From Stachybotrys elegans (taxonomy: Eukaryota; Ascomycota; Sordariomycetes; Hypocreales; Stachybotryaceae), in contig JAGPNK010000006.1 of the NCBI GenBank assembly GCA_020746835.1, positions 1,736,001 to 1,800,000 on the forward strand: a stretch of 64,000 nt of DNA, given 5' to 3'. Positions 34,078 to 45,972 of this stretch are shown piece by piece; positions within the stretch are counted from its first letter, which is position 1; each line of letters starts with the position of its first letter. The notes beneath the pieces were generated by a model. The model made no database searches. It was not told where the DNA came from and worked only from the letters and a program-made list of their open reading frames with translations. A program made the position numbers and the translations under genes.

Positions 34078-36331
34078 TTACTGTGTGGTGTGCATCCGGG
34101 CCGTTGCACATGTCACATGCAGGGATTTCCGACGTATGCCATGTACAAGTACGTAATGGGAGGCGTACATATGGCATATATGCAGGGTCTTTGACAGACA
34201 GAAACCCCCATGCACACACATGCACACCCAAGACAGACGGACGGGCACGCGACACCCTCTCTTCTTGTGCCACATGAAAGCTGTAAAGGAAGCACTTCCT
34301 GCATCCATCACACCCCAATTGCCTCCGAATCTCGCAACGGAAGGTCGAGCCGCCGTCATGATCGACGCCCCACGACGCCTGCACGCAACTGTGGGGGCCT
34401 CGAATCTAGTTGTATGAGTCCTGTCGATGGTTAACAGGATAGGTGCAATTGGTCCGACGGCCTGGCCGGGAGGTTGCGCCATCCTCGGTAATGGCTTTTG
34501 CTTTCCAAGCAAGCCTAGGCTGCCCGGCGGCTGTGGAGAGGTGGGAGTCTGCATCGTTGGATCTGACAGGCTGGCATCTCGGAGATGGTATCTGGGAGAG
34601 GAATTGTGAGATTCGCCCAATGCCCCTTGTTTCACTAGGGGCATGTGCGGAAATACGGGCTTGTCGTTTCGGTGGCGACTTTATATGTGGTTGGCGTCGT
34701 AGGCGTGGCGAAGACGACTCCACGGGCTTCTAGGGAGACTCCCAGGCACCATGTGGCTTGCGCAGCCCACGAGCTTTCCGTATGGTCCCCGAGGTACCTT
34801 TCTTGACAGCAGGATACTTTTGGTCCCCGGCGACGGCGATGTTGCTATTGTAGTTGGTTCGTCCGTACAGTGTCGCGTTCGTTTCCCCGTCGTCGCCGAT
34901 CATGACGTGAAGAAAGGGGTTGTGTTGTTTGAGCCCCTGATGCTCAACTCACGGGGCCGATGACGGCGGGTGCCATGCAGGTAAGTCTCGATCGATACTC
35001 GTGGTTGGAGCATAGTGCTTGCTCGAATCCTGCTTCTCGGTGTCGCAATACCTCTTATCTGCAGGGCTATGACCGGAGAATGCCGTCTATGAAGTCATAG
35101 GGCGGCTCGCTTGCATGGCGGTAGCCCTACGGACACGCGCCTAGCTATACTTAGCGTGTGATTGTGAGCGAGGGGGCTTATCGAGATGGTGATGATGATG
35201 GAGTGAATGAAGTGCGAAGTCCAGGCAACAATGAGGGGGAAAGCTTTCACGATACAGGGTAGGCAATTGTCAATTGAAGCTGGTCCGTATTCAACTCTAC
35301 GTGCACTGGCGGGGTGTTTCACTGCTTGAGCTCTAGTGTGTTCATTGTATCTCCTCGGAGCTCTCTCATGCCATGGCCACGTACCTACACTTCTGCGTTG
35401 CCCAATTGTTGGAGAATTATAGTAAACCAACATTAACGAACTGAAGCTATTGGGCAGCTCGATTTGCGCCAGGCACCACGGAGTAGTGTCTCACGAGATA
35501 CGGTACTGAGGGAAAAGCCGGAATCCCTCAGCATCCCATATCGGGATTCGTGATTCCCATCAGATTGGTATGCGGCTGACGAAATTGTGTTTGGCACAGA
35601 CCTCCTGTCACATACTGCGGCCTTTGCGGCGCGGCGAGTGCGGCATGTGCGGCATTTGCTCGGGACCCCTCTGGAATTGGCCGCATCGGGTGAAGTAGGA
35701 CCGCCCAGCGCATGGGAATATTATGTAAAACCGTAGGTTCTTGTTCTGTGGCTGGCTCTCGGGGTTGGCGGAGACATCTCGGGGTTGGTAAAGGTACCTG
35801 CTCCCGCACCGTGACGCCGCAGAGCAGCCAAGTACCTTGGAAAGAGCAAGCAATCGGCGCTGCCATGGCGGTAGCCGCCGAATTGATGACCAAAGAATCC
35901 CGCCGCGAACACTTACATCATCGTGCTATATTCTTGCTCGTACCATTTCTCCACGGGCCAACACGGGTCTCAGCATGAAAATATTGTAGGCCTCACACAA
36001 ATAAAAAGTCGTTTGCCGCTCCTCTGCCGTCGTGGCATCCCCCTCCCTCCACACAACGTGCACTCACCTCACATACATCAAAGTCAAGAATCAACTTCCT
36101 CAACTCTCGATCCAGATTTCTTGTTCTCCAACGCCCGCATTCCATCCACCACAAGCGGAAAAATCGGCGAGACCCACTTTGACATCAACCGACCCCAGAA
36201 ATATCAGACGACATTGTGACATCGACAAAGTCAGTTGCGTACTTAGTAGTGGCTCAACTGCGCAAGCTGCAACACCGTCCTCCACGAAACACCACATCGA
36301 AGCCGCACTTTCCACACCTATATCCCTCAGA

Positions 36332-37093
36332 ATGAAGGTCGTATCGAAAGAAGAGGAGAAGGCGCACTTCAAGGCGGTCGTCAAGGGAGGTGTCATTGGC
36401 GGCTCCCTTGGCCTCGCCGTGGGACTCGGCGGCGTCGTCTTTGCTACCAGACGCTACCCGGCCTTCCGCTCCCTCACCCTCCCTCTCCGCGCTTTCCTCG
36501 TCAGCTCAGCAGGCACCTTTGGCTCTATTGTGAATGCCGAGCGCCACTCGATTGCCTTCCAGAAGGCCCAGGACCCCATGAACTTCTACCAGGATGCCAG
36601 CGCGCGCGCTCGTGAAATGGCCCGCGAGAACGAGGACAACTATACTCGCTTCATGGAGTGGGGGCGCGAGAACCGCTATAGCATCGTCTTCGCCTCCTGG
36701 CTCGCCAGCATGGCCGTGGCCTTCGCCGTTGTTGGCCGCGCCCCCATCAGCACCGCCCAGAAGCTAGTCCAGGCTCGTGTGTACGCACAAGGCCTGACGC
36801 TGGCCGTCCTCATCGTCTCGGCCGCCTTCGAGACGTACGACGCCAAGCAGGGCAGCAGCCGCTTCCAGACTGTCAGGGTACTCGACCCCTCCGATCCCGA
36901 ACACAAGAGGATGATCGAGACCCAGGTCCACAGGGAGGACTATGCTGGCCAGGACCTCTGGAAGGGTAAGTCACCAACACAATCCTTTGCGCTGCCGGCG
37001 AATCTGACACTGACTTGAACTCACTTAGACATGGTTGCCGCCGAGGAGCGACGATTGGCGGCCAAGAATTCTGGCAAGCCCGATAACGCTTAA
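36332..37093 (+). CDS. Respiratory supercomplex factor 2 homolog (HIG1 domain)
   Basis: Inner mitochondrial membrane protein that, by analogy with yeast Rcf2, associates with cytochrome bc1-oxidase supercomplexes and tunes cytochrome c oxidase. Exons are 36332-36965 and 37029-37093; the 63-nt intron splits an Asp codon. Length is 232 aa, close to yeast Rcf2 (224 aa). The N-terminus MKVVSKEEEKAHFKAVVKGG resembles Rcf2, followed by a Gly-rich membrane segment (~20-40). A HIG1-type region spans ~110-175 (ENRYSIVFASWLASMAV, then KLVQARVYAQGLTLAVLIVS) with the Q-x2-x2-R-x2-A-Q motif. The tail is charged. An in-frame ATG 300 bases upstream would add sequence of no family character, so I chose the one after CCCTCAGA. 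It converges with the Kelch gene. Confidence 0.88.
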
Positions 37094-37597
37094 TTTTACA
37101 CCGACGGACATATATTTTTATTGACAAGAGGTCGACTTCTACAAGCCACCATAATATTCTCGGCCCCGACTGATTTCGCCCATTCTATCTCCTCCCATGT
37201 ATGAAAACGCACGCTATGTATTTGTTGCTAGATATGAAGGCGTTGGAGGATTTTTGTTACGTCGTTGCTGGGGAAAAGCATAGGCAAGGCAGCATCATGT
37301 TCAGTGTATAGACTTACTTTGGGCCGGATGAATAGTTTCCGACCACCATGAGAAATTCATAAGACAGCCATCTCGCAAACATTGGAACCCCGCACAACTA
37401 CGCGGATCATTTAAAGTGTATCCTGGCATCTGGCGCGGAAACCCTACCAAACCAGGTGTATTCATTCACATTTGACAACCCGTCGCTAAACGGGAACTAA
37501 ATTGAAACTTTGGATATCGACCAACTCCATAGCTTAGACCAAAATGCCTCTTTTCTATGTTTCCCCCCCCTCTCCAAAGCCCACCAAACGCCGTAAC
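37094..37597. other. Convergent intergenic region
   Basis: Shared 3' region of RCF2 (+) and the Kelch gene (-). A run of eight C follows near 37563-37570. No gene seen. Confidence 0.6.
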
Positions 37598-39220
37598 TCA
37601 TACTTCAATGGTGAAGTGGCTGATCTGCGAGTAGTACGCATGAACAGCCAGCTCCAATATCATGACGTCACTGAACACCTCAGCGCCATCGAAGCCACCG
37701 ATGACTATCAGTCGGCTATCATAAAGAACGGCGCCGTGGTAGCCTCTACCACTGGGGGCTTTGCCGTAGACACGACGCTTGTCCCACATCATTGTGACGA
37801 GGTTCAGAAGCAGCACGTCATTGGAATACTCGCTTCCATCGTGTCCACCGATAACGAAAAGATATGATCCGACAATGGTGGCCGTGTGGGAGAGGCGAGG
37901 GTATGCGACGGGGACGGGAACAGTCTTCCAGTAGTGGTGCTCGACATCGTAAATCCAGACATCATCAAAGCACTCTCCACCATCGGAACCTCCAAATATG
38001 ATGAGTTTGCTGCCAACCATGTTGGCTGTGTGATAGCCACGAGCCTTGGGGCGGTAGTCTTTGGCGGACGGGTTCAGCTTCTCAGCACTGGATATGAGCC
38101 TCCACGACATCTTGTTCATGTCGCTCACGTCCAGCCTCCATATGTCGTTGAGGGCACGCACGCCGTCGCCACCGCCGAATACGTATATGCCGTTCTTGTG
38201 CAAGCATGCCGTATGGGCACGGCGTTTTGAAGGGAACCTGTCCCCCAGGATCTGCGGTTTCGTCCAGCGAAAGTTGGTGGTATCCAGCACGTAGACATCG
38301 TTGTAGTAGGCAGGGCCATCGCCGCCCCCGAAAACGACGAGTCTCTTGCCGACGGCCGTGCAAGTCATTGCCCTCAGCGGCATGGGGATCTCGCCGACCA
38401 TGTAGGGCTTCGACCAGTAGAAGGAATCGGCGTCGAGGACATACATGTCGTTGAAACAGGTTCTGGAGTCGCAGCCACCGAAAACGTATACATTGGATCC
38501 GATAAGACATGTGGTGTGGGCGCGCAGGGGCGTATGTGGTGCGCCAGAGGCGGGAGCTTTGGACCAGTACATGCCCGAGGCGGGGGCAGCGAGGACCTGG
38601 GGAGCATCGCCCGGTTGTTGGAGAGGAGGGAAGGCCGTGTGCTTGCGTGATGGTCGGGAGCTACTCGTGTGGTGAGATCGACTCGAGGATTGAGCGGCGG
38701 CCGAGGGCGCAGCAGGTACTGGTGGCTGCTCCGAGGAAGGCAGAGGAACGGACGAGGCAGAGGCAGAGGTTGCAGGCTTGGATCGAGTGGCTATGGCAGA
38801 GGTCGAGCGCATGACAACGGGACGCTTGCGGGTATCTGAGTCGGGCGCATCTTCCTGAACCGCCGGGGGCCTGGAGTCGCCATTGGAGTTCACAAGAGAC
38901 AGCGGGGGAGGCGGTGGTGCTTTGGATGACTGGCTGCTCGAGGGGGAGGGACGGGCAGGATGGGCATACGAGGTGGAGCGGGCGCGCTGGCGGATGTCGG
39001 CATCGGAGGGCTTGTGGCGGCGCTCTTGCTTGGACTTGCTCGATAGGTGTCCAGGCGTATGGCTCCTGGGGAGCGGATTGGGATCGGAAGACTCGTCCGA
39101 CTCCTCGACGTAGTCGGGCTTGGCTGAGGGAGACGAAGCGGTGATCTTGTGGGAGCGGATGACCTTGGTCTGGACAGGTGGCTGGGCTGGCTTAGCTGAT
39201 GATCTGCCCGAATCCGCCAT
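37598..39220 (-). CDS. Kelch-repeat protein
   Basis: Single-exon, 540 aa. The first ~200 residues are disordered, rich in Ser, Pro and basic residues with a PPPPP run. Residues ~225-525 contain five to six Kelch blades, for example NVYVFGGCDSRTCFNDMYVL, RLVVFGGGDGPAYYNDVYVL, GIYVFGGGDGVRALNDIWRL, KLIIFGGSDGGECFDDVWIY, YLFVIGGHDGSEYSNDVLLL and RLIVIGGFDGAEVFSDVMIL, each with the double Gly and a following Trp or Tyr. This is a beta-propeller for protein binding. It resembles the cell-end and Rab9-effector-like Kelch proteins of fungi, but no coiled coil of the Tea1 type is present, so I do not assign a specific role. The gene is divergent to DUS3. Confidence 0.92.
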   Translation of the reverse strand: MADSGRSSAKPAQPPVQTKVIRSHKITASSPSAKPDYVEESDESSDPNPLPRSHTPGHLSSKSKQERRHKPSDADIRQRARSTSYAHPARPSPSSSQSSKAPPPPPLSLVNSNGDSRPPAVQEDAPDSDTRKRPVVMRSTSAIATRSKPATSASASSVPLPSSEQPPVPAAPSAAAQSSSRSHHTSSSRPSRKHTAFPPLQQPGDAPQVLAAPASGMYWSKAPASGAPHTPLRAHTTCLIGSNVYVFGGCDSRTCFNDMYVLDADSFYWSKPYMVGEIPMPLRAMTCTAVGKRLVVFGGGDGPAYYNDVYVLDTTNFRWTKPQILGDRFPSKRRAHTACLHKNGIYVFGGGDGVRALNDIWRLDVSDMNKMSWRLISSAEKLNPSAKDYRPKARGYHTANMVGSKLIIFGGSDGGECFDDVWIYDVEHHYWKTVPVPVAYPRLSHTATIVGSYLFVIGGHDGSEYSNDVLLLNLVTMMWDKRRVYGKAPSGRGYHGAVLYDSRLIVIGGFDGAEVFSDVMILELAVHAYYSQISHFTIEV

Positions 39221-40433
39221 GTTCTGACTGCGGAATGGCCGTCATGGCCCGGTCAAGGCATGCGAAGGAGAAAAGGGGGCGTGGCAGCTTGGTAGGAGGA
39301 GGATAATTTGAAGGAGAGGCAACGGTTGTGGGAGGATGGATTGGAGTGTGGTGACAGTACTTTATTGCACGACCTGGGTGGTACCTTGTAGAGTGTGGGG
39401 GAGGGGGAAATGATGTTGGGCTGGATCTCTTGTGTGGTTAGCCGTTGTCGACAGTGAACGGTGGACAGTGGAGGGATCTATGGCTTGCACCTTCCTTGCA
39501 TAGGTGCATGCCTTGGTTCAACGCCTGTTCCTCGCTAGGTCCTCTCATTACAGCGCCTTAATGGGTCGAATGCCGCAAAAGCAGTCACAGGCACCTCGCC
39601 CTAGGGCTATTACAGGATGGCTATTGGTTTCATGTCTCTGCTGCTGGCCAACGCTTCGCCGGGATTTCCACCGTGAACAGAGCGCAGGGTCCTGTAATCT
39701 AGATCTAACACGAGGAGTCAGACATCTGGGATCGATAGGCTCCCTAGATATGTGCTGGACTGAATCCTCGTATAGCACCCAAGACGGCTATCTTGCCTGG
39801 GATCGTGGGTCAAGGGCACTCGGATCTCGGGAGCGACCTACGGAAGCAGCGGATAAATTGGGTCCTTGAAGCTCTACCTAACTGCTCGCAGTCTTATGGT
39901 GTGCCGTGCAAGCGTCAGCCTCAAACGGATGGACTCATTCATTTCTTTTCATCGTGGAAGCTAGATTTTGGAATTCCGGATATGATCTACAGTACGGAGT
40001 TCGGCTTTGGTAAGTGCATCCTTCACACCTACTTGCCTTAAGGTGAGGGTCAGGTAACAAATGCATGTACCTGCTTGCTCCTTCCCTTAGCGCCTCTGGG
40101 GCCGAGTAAATCGTGGGAAATCTCGCATCTCACAAACGGGCTGCCAACTAAAAATTTCACCACGTTCCTCATTGCCACTCACATGCGGCACTCTTTGTAG
40201 GCCGCGAATCACACATTGATCCTCGTCCATCCGCACCGGCCACCATCTCACAGGCGGGAGGTGTGTTTTTGGGGACGTTTGGAAGCAATTGAGGCTCGGC
40301 AACTGAAGCAATCCAGGCCTGTTCCTGGACCTGCTCAGTGACTCTCATCGGCGACTTGGCGTATAACTCAAAGGCCATTCATTCATCGGTATCTGAACCT
40401 AGCGGGCTTCCACGCACCGTGCCATATATCAGC
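39221..40433. other. Divergent promoter region, Kelch gene / DUS3
   Basis: A 1.2-kb interval between two start codons on opposite strands. No credible coding frame; nothing else stands out. Confidence 0.55.
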
Positions 40434-42813
40434 ATGGCTGATCAAGACCCTGTGCCCATGGAAGTGGTCCCTGCGCCAACCCACGCTGGTGTTGCCGAAG
40501 ATGCAGCAAGTCTGACTGTTGCTCCCAGCAACGAAGAGCGCGCGGCCAAGAGGCAGAAGGTCGCAGGTTCCGCTGAAGGCGCCGAGGGCGGTCCTCTGGT
40601 CCCGGGCGAAGGACTGCATGATGCTCCAGCATCGGGAGAAACCCCTGCCAAGGAAGCGGCACCAAGCAACGGTGCTGGCGATGGTCGGGTCGATAATCGA
40701 GTGAAAGGAAGTGCCCCAATCAAGAAAGAGTACGTGAAGATGGCCAAGAACGAAGACTCCAGCTCTGTTCTAACGCATCCAGGTATCTCATCGACGTTTC
40801 TTCTTTGCGTGCTGCCAGAGATGATGCCATTGATGATGACGCAGCCGAAGGTCGGGGCTCAGCCGAGCGACCTCCCGATGACCGAGACTCAGGGAAGCGT
40901 GGTAAGAAGGACAGGAAGAAGCAAAAGGGTCAGAACACGGAGCGTTCATTTGGCCGCTTTGACGATGCCATGAGACTCTGCAACAGTCGAGCCTACTATC
41001 CCGAGTTCTCTCCTCGAGAGTGTAAATTCGGTGACAAGTGCAACCTCTGCCACGACATCCGCAAGTACCTGCAAGAAGGTCGCCGGGAAGACCTCGAAAC
41101 CTGGGGCGGCAAATGTCCGGTCTATGAGCAGTTCGGCAAGTGTCCGGCCGGCTGGAAGTGCCGATTCGTCAAAAGCCACATGAAGGAAATCGAGCACGAG
41201 GATGGCAGGAAAGAGCTTGTACTGCTTCCCACCGCCGAGGCTGAGAAGGGCGGACAGAATGGCGAGGAAGAGGAGGCCGAAGACCAGCGCCCTGGCATCT
41301 ATAACGTGGTGAAGATGAAGCACAAGATCGACCTGAACCGCAAACGACTCGACTTCACTGAGGCAGACCAGTACCTCGAGTGGCTCAACAACGAGGCAAA
41401 GATCACCGAGGACTTTCACCACCGACGCAAGGAGCTAGGGATCGAGAGCATGGAGGATCTCCGTGCACGATTTGTCGACCCCCCTTTCAAGCCCTCCGAG
41501 AAGCGTCGTCTCTATTTTGGCTCCGAGACACCAACCCTCGCCCCGCTCACCACCCAAGGAAACCTGCCATTCCGTCGGCTGTGCGTCGAATTGGGTGCTC
41601 AGTTGACCTACTCGGAAATGGCGCTGGGAATGCCACTGCTCCAAGGCACCAAGGCTGACTGGACGCTCCTCAAGGTCCACGAGTCGGAGCTCGCGCCACC
41701 AAAATATACCCCTGGCCAGGGACTCTTCACTGACTACGACAACTCGCGCGACATCAAGTTTGGTGCTCAGATTTCCGGCAACGCACCATGGGTTGTCACC
41801 AAGGCTGCCAATGCTCTGAGCCGATTCTGCCCTCACCTTCGCCTCATTGACATCAACTGCGGCTGCCCCATTGACATGGTCTTCAAGAGTGGCGGCGGCT
41901 CAGCCCTGCTTAACGCGCATGGCAAGCTCGAGCGCATGGTTAGGGGCATGAATGCTGTTTCTGGCGAGATCCCCATCACCGCCAAGATCAGGACCGGCAT
42001 CAAGAGCTCTCATCCTACGGCACCACAGGTCATTAGCAAGCTCGCCTTTGGATCTCGCGACCACAGCGACCGCCTTGGTGCTCCTGGCTGTGCTGCCATT
42101 ACTCTCCATGGCCGCAGCCGTGAGCAGAGGTACACCAAGCTTGCCGACTGGAGCTACATTGGCGAATGTGCCGCCCTCATCAAGTCGTACAACGAACAAA
42201 AGGACGCACTGACCGACACAGCTGCCCAGCCGGACGAGAGCACACAGGCCAACTCCAAGGACGGACGCATGTACTTCCTCGGCAATGGCGACTGCTACTC
42301 CCACTTCGACTACTACGAGAACATTAAGCAGTCGCACGTCGACACTGTCATGATTGGCCGCGGCGCTCTTGTCAAGCCCTGGATCTTTGAGGAGATTGAG
42401 AAGGGGCAGTACCTCGACAAGTCGGCCAGTGAGCGTCTCACCTACATTGAGAAGTTCACCCGGTACGGTCTTGAGGCTTGGGGAACCGATGAGCTCGGCA
42501 TTGGCTACACCCGCCGCTTCCTCCTCGAATGGCTCAGCTTCGCCCACCGCTACGTCCCCATCGGCCTGCTGGAATATTTGCCTCCTAGCCTCAATGACCG
42601 TCCGCCTGCATACCGCGGCCGAAACGACCTGGAGACGCTCATGGCGTCGGACAACTATCTGGATTGGATCAAGATTACGTGGGTGACCCCGAATGTGTTC
42701 TGCATGTCAGCTTTACTAACACGTTTGATAGTGAGATGTTCCTCGGCCCTGTCCATCCGGGCTTCAAGTTCCAGCCCAAGCACAAGTCCAACGCGTACGA
42801 GGCGGAGGGTTAA
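40434..42813 (+). CDS. tRNA-dihydrouridine(47) synthase Dus3
   Basis: FMN- and NADPH-dependent enzyme that reduces uridine 47 in the variable loop of cytosolic tRNAs. Exons: 40434-40729, 40783-42678, 42732-42813, with two 53-nt introns in phase; 757 aa, somewhat longer than yeast Dus3. The N-terminal ~100 residues are disordered. Two CCCH zinc fingers follow ([12 protein letters not shown] and [22 protein letters not shown]), typical of Dus3. The Dus TIM-barrel comes next: [16 protein letters not shown], the active-site loop [20 protein letters not shown] with the catalytic Cys, [23 protein letters not shown], and [15 protein letters not shown]. The C-terminus [26 protein letters not shown] is encoded by the last small exon. 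The start follows AGC in AGCATGGCT. Confidence 0.96.
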
Positions 42814-43408
42814 GGTCGTCCATATTGGAGTGGCAGCCAAGCATATTGCATCAGCCAAAGACAGAGCTGGTCATTGGGACATCGTGTGGCATTTGGACAT
42901 AGGGTGAACCATGTAATAGCGTAGCACCATCATATAGTAGTACACTCACTGTGTTTGGAGCACGAACTGGATAAATCCTTGATTCAAAACTTCTTTCTAC
43001 CGTCCGCTCCCGGATAACTGAGTTCACATGGGTACAGAGATACGATGATGGCATGTGATATTGAACCTCCCTGACGAGATTGTATGTACCATTGGATGTA
43101 GATTTGCATACATAGGTCTGAGCAATAGGATCATCAACGCTGGAAATGGATATTTTGCCCAAAGGTACCCCGGTTTCCGGAGCTCCTGCGGATATGCGTG
43201 AAACTAATCTCGACTTGATAGAAAAAGAAGAAAACTCCAATTGCGAATGAAAATTCCCGACCTTTGGGAACATAGCACTTATTATCCCTACCCGCAGTGC
43301 CACAGGACTCCCTGTCCTTATACGCGGATTTTTACAATGGACTAACCAGAAAGATGGAAGTGCCGGGAAAAGAAAAGAGAGAGAGAAATCATCAAGACGG
43401 CGCAGCAA
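42814..43408. other. Convergent intergenic region
   Basis: Between the 3' ends of DUS3 (+) and PEX13 (-). No gene or repeat recognised. Confidence 0.6.
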
Positions 43409-44854
43409 TCAGGAGTAGAAGTGACTTCGTTGCATGCCGTCGGCAGTGGCATATTCCTTCTTGCCCTCCTCAGTCTGAATTGTTTGCACTGTCTGGCCAC
43501 CGGCGCTGGTGAGGGAGTTGGCCCTGCTGCTATCGCTTGCGGCCGTGGCCTTGAGCTTCTTGACATCCTGGCCAGGGCGCTTCAGGACTTCTAGGTATGT
43601 GGACGGCAGGTAGCCCTGACGGCCGTCACGGCTTCGGCACTGCCACCACTCGCTGGGGTTGCCGGCGGGGTCGTGCTTGCTGAGGACGGCAACGAGATCG
43701 CCCTTGCGGACCTCGAGCTCAACGCCGGTGTTGGGCTGGGGGAGGAAGTCGAACAGCAGGCGGCAGAACTCGAGCTTGGAGGGGTCGATGGGCTGCTGGT
43801 GCGCGAGGGCCTGCTGCTGGAGGCGCTTCTCCTCCTCCTCGTGGGAAGCGGCGAGCGCCCTGATCATCTTGGACATGAGGTAGGGAAGGCCGAAGGCGGC
43901 GAGGACAAAGAAAATCAGGGGCTTGCGGCTGGCCTTGGTCGGGCCGCTTGCGGGGGAGCCATCGGGCCCGACGGCACGGCCCTCGAAGCGGGCAAAGGCG
44001 TTGGGCGTGAGAGCGGTGGCATCGGCGGGGGGTGGGCGGCCCGTGAGCTTGGCGATGAGGGTGCGGATCCAGCGCATGAGGGTGAAGATGCCCAGGACAG
44101 AGCCGAGAGTGTCGCGAAGATTACCGAACTGTTCTGCGACGGAGACCATTGCTGCGGTGAGATGTGTAAGCCAGTATTCGATACACAATCAAACAGGGCA
44201 AGAGATTGAATGTCGACATACCAAAGAAACTGGAATGGGTTGCCATGTAGGTGCTCTCCAGCATCTGAGCGAAGCCGCCAAATGCCATAACAACGCCCTC
44301 GAGCATCTGGAAGGTAGCCGCCGTGCTGTTGTTGAAGCGGTTGGTCAGGCTATTGGGATCGTTGGGATTCTGAGGCATGCCGGACATGCCACCATAGCCG
44401 CCGTAGCCGCCGTACATGCCACCACCGTAGCCCCCCCATAGCCTCCGTACATGCCGCCGCCGTAACCCCCCATACCGCCGAACCGGGAATATGGACTGGC
44501 GTACGGGGATGAGTAGGCGCTGCCGTAGGTGCTGCCGTAGGTACCGTAAGGATTTGCGCCCATGGTGCCGGTACGACTGTAGGCCGAGGCGTTCTGGTTG
44601 ACGGTGGCGGTGAGGGAGGAAGGCAAGCTAGGGATGGGTGGTGCGGCTGTTGCTGAGGAGGATGGGGATGCGGCGGAAGGTGTTGCTGTCGTGGTGGATG
44701 TTGTAGAGGCCGGCATTGTCGCTGGATAGAGGTCAGCATGTGAAGAGGGACGAGGGGGCTCGGGTCCGGCTGAGGAGCCGATGACGGAGTTTTGCGCACC
44801 GGCTGTAGCAGTGGCCGCGCCGGGCCTCTCCCAGGGTTTCGGTGGCGAAGCCAT
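43409..44854 (-). CDS. Peroxisomal docking protein Pex13, with a frame break
   Basis: Peroxisomal membrane component of the import docking complex that binds Pex5/Pex14 cargo receptors. Exons 44222-44854 and 43409-44151; the 70-nt intron rejoins HSSFF to AMVSVAEQFGNLRDTLGSVLG. The start ATG (44854) gives the Pex13-typical N-terminus MASPPKPWERPG. A Ser/Thr/Pro-rich part, then a Tyr/Gly-rich region (YGGYGG), then the conserved NPNDPNSLTNRFNNSTAATF block, two hydrophobic segments (one with LIFFVLAAFGLPYLMSKM), and a C-terminal SH3 domain (CRLLFDFLPQPNTGVELEV, then WWQCRSRDGRQGYLPSTYLEVL). Within the Tyr/Gly region the frame breaks at a seven-C run (plus strand, 44431-44437). Eight would restore YGGGYGGGMYGGYGG and give 458 aa with correct phase at the intron. 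I found no GT-AG intron that fixes it. Confidence 0.92.
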
Positions 44855-45538
44855 GATGTGAAGAGAATGTCGTGAGGGGAGGAGGGGGGTGGGCACACGG
44901 ACGAGGACCTATGGGATGCGCGAGGGAGTCGCTGTGTTCGCGATGGCGACTGTCCACCAGGCTGCGAGGCCCAAGGACGGCGCGACGGTGGACTATGACG
45001 GCGAAAGCCGCGTGCGACTGAGGAGTATGCGGCAAAGACGGTAGATGGTAAGAGGAGCGGAGGGCGAGGGTTGGTGCTGGAAAATCCTTTTTTTCTTCTT
45101 CTTTTGCGGTTGGGGGTTGGTCGCGATGGTTTAGTTGGCTGGTAGAATCAAAGGGAATTATTGTGAGGTGTGGTTGAGATTGTGCCCAGCCCAGCCGAGG
45201 GAAGTTCAGCAGGTGGATCATTGGGAACGGGGAGGGACGACCAGGGCGACGACAGAGAGAGTGGAGTTACCCCAGAGCCGGGCTAGGGTGATTGGTCCTT
45301 GCCGCTTCTGCAGCCTCGGTTCCTCATGGTACGCAAGTGCAGGTACCAATGTAATTGGCAGGTCTATCAGAGGCTGTTCCATCTGCACATGGCATGGGCT
45401 GAAAAATACAAAATACAAATGGTATATATGTGTAGTATTCCTCTCCTTTCCTCTGGTCCTGTCCATCCTGTCGGCACTACCCGGCCACGTCTCTTGTTAC
45501 GTTTACTTCCGCATCTCCATGCCCCGAGTCGACCATTT
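44855..45538. other. PEX13 promoter and CENP-W 3' flank
   Basis: Between two minus-strand genes. Contains a purine/pyrimidine-skewed PEX13 leader (T/C-rich on the plus strand near 45085-45105). No gene seen. Confidence 0.55.
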
Positions 45539-45972
45539 CTATCCCTTGAATTTGGCCAGAGTATCCTACATCTAGTTAGTCCCATCGCCAGCAACCTTTC
45601 TTTCTGCCCCGACGAAACAAACTCACCCTCGTGACCCGTCTCACGCTTCTCGCGGAGAGAGACCTGTCGCCCGACTGCTTCGACTGGATGGCGGCCTCCT
45701 TTACCAATCTGAGAGCCCATTAGACACACATGGATGGAGTGACGGAGGGACGCAGAGAGGGACGGCCGGGACGTGTTTCCTTACGTTTCCATAAAGAGGA
45801 CATAGTTGAGAAAGACCTGTGGCTTTGCGTTAACGACGACGTTTGCATCACAAAGGTGCCCAGGACCCTTTCGTACCGTAATGTCCGCGTTCTTCTTGAT
45901 GTTGGTGCCAGAGTGAGCCTTTATAATCTTCTTAACGGTCGCCTTGGGGTATGCCTTCTTCCCGAGCGCCAT
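45539..45972 (-). CDS. CENP-W-like histone-fold kinetochore protein (four exons)
   Basis: Small histone-fold protein matching CENP-W (Wip1 in yeasts), partner of CENP-T in the inner kinetochore CCAN complex. Exons in coding order: 45877-45972, 45785-45816, 45627-45708, 45539-45565. Introns of 60, 76 and 61 nt give a 78-aa product. The assembled protein starts MALGKKAYPKATVKKIIKAHS, continues KKNADITVFLNYVLFMETLVKEAAIQ and ends RSVRRVTRDTLAKFKG, which is the full helix-strand-helix pattern of the fold. The first intron is a multiple of three with no stop, so unspliced reading is possible in part, but it breaks the conserved alpha-2 helix. The gene shares a 268-bp divergent promoter with prefoldin 4. 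Confidence 0.85.

Larger units (their letters stand above)
26684..36331. other. 9.6-kb gene-free region between Sfp1-like gene and RCF2
   Basis: This interval separates two divergent genes. I tested the longer open frames by eye on both strands: none shows a domain, a plausible start context with continuous fungal composition, or joinable exons. It holds microsatellites, CCAG repeats near 28401-28420, a GAGTC repeat at 29251-29282, a poly-G run at 34067-34077 and scattered TACGGAGTA and GTAGGTA words. No transposon open frame or terminal repeat was recognised. It may contain regulatory DNA or non-coding transcripts. Confidence 0.5.

Noticed and set aside
26684..36331. Transposon or biosynthetic cluster in the large gap
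   Set aside because: No transposase, reverse transcriptase, terminal repeats or biosynthetic domains could be read on either strand.
43673..44209. Plus-strand open frame antisense to PEX13
   Set aside because: Shadow of the PEX13 exon; the minus strand carries the SH3 domain.
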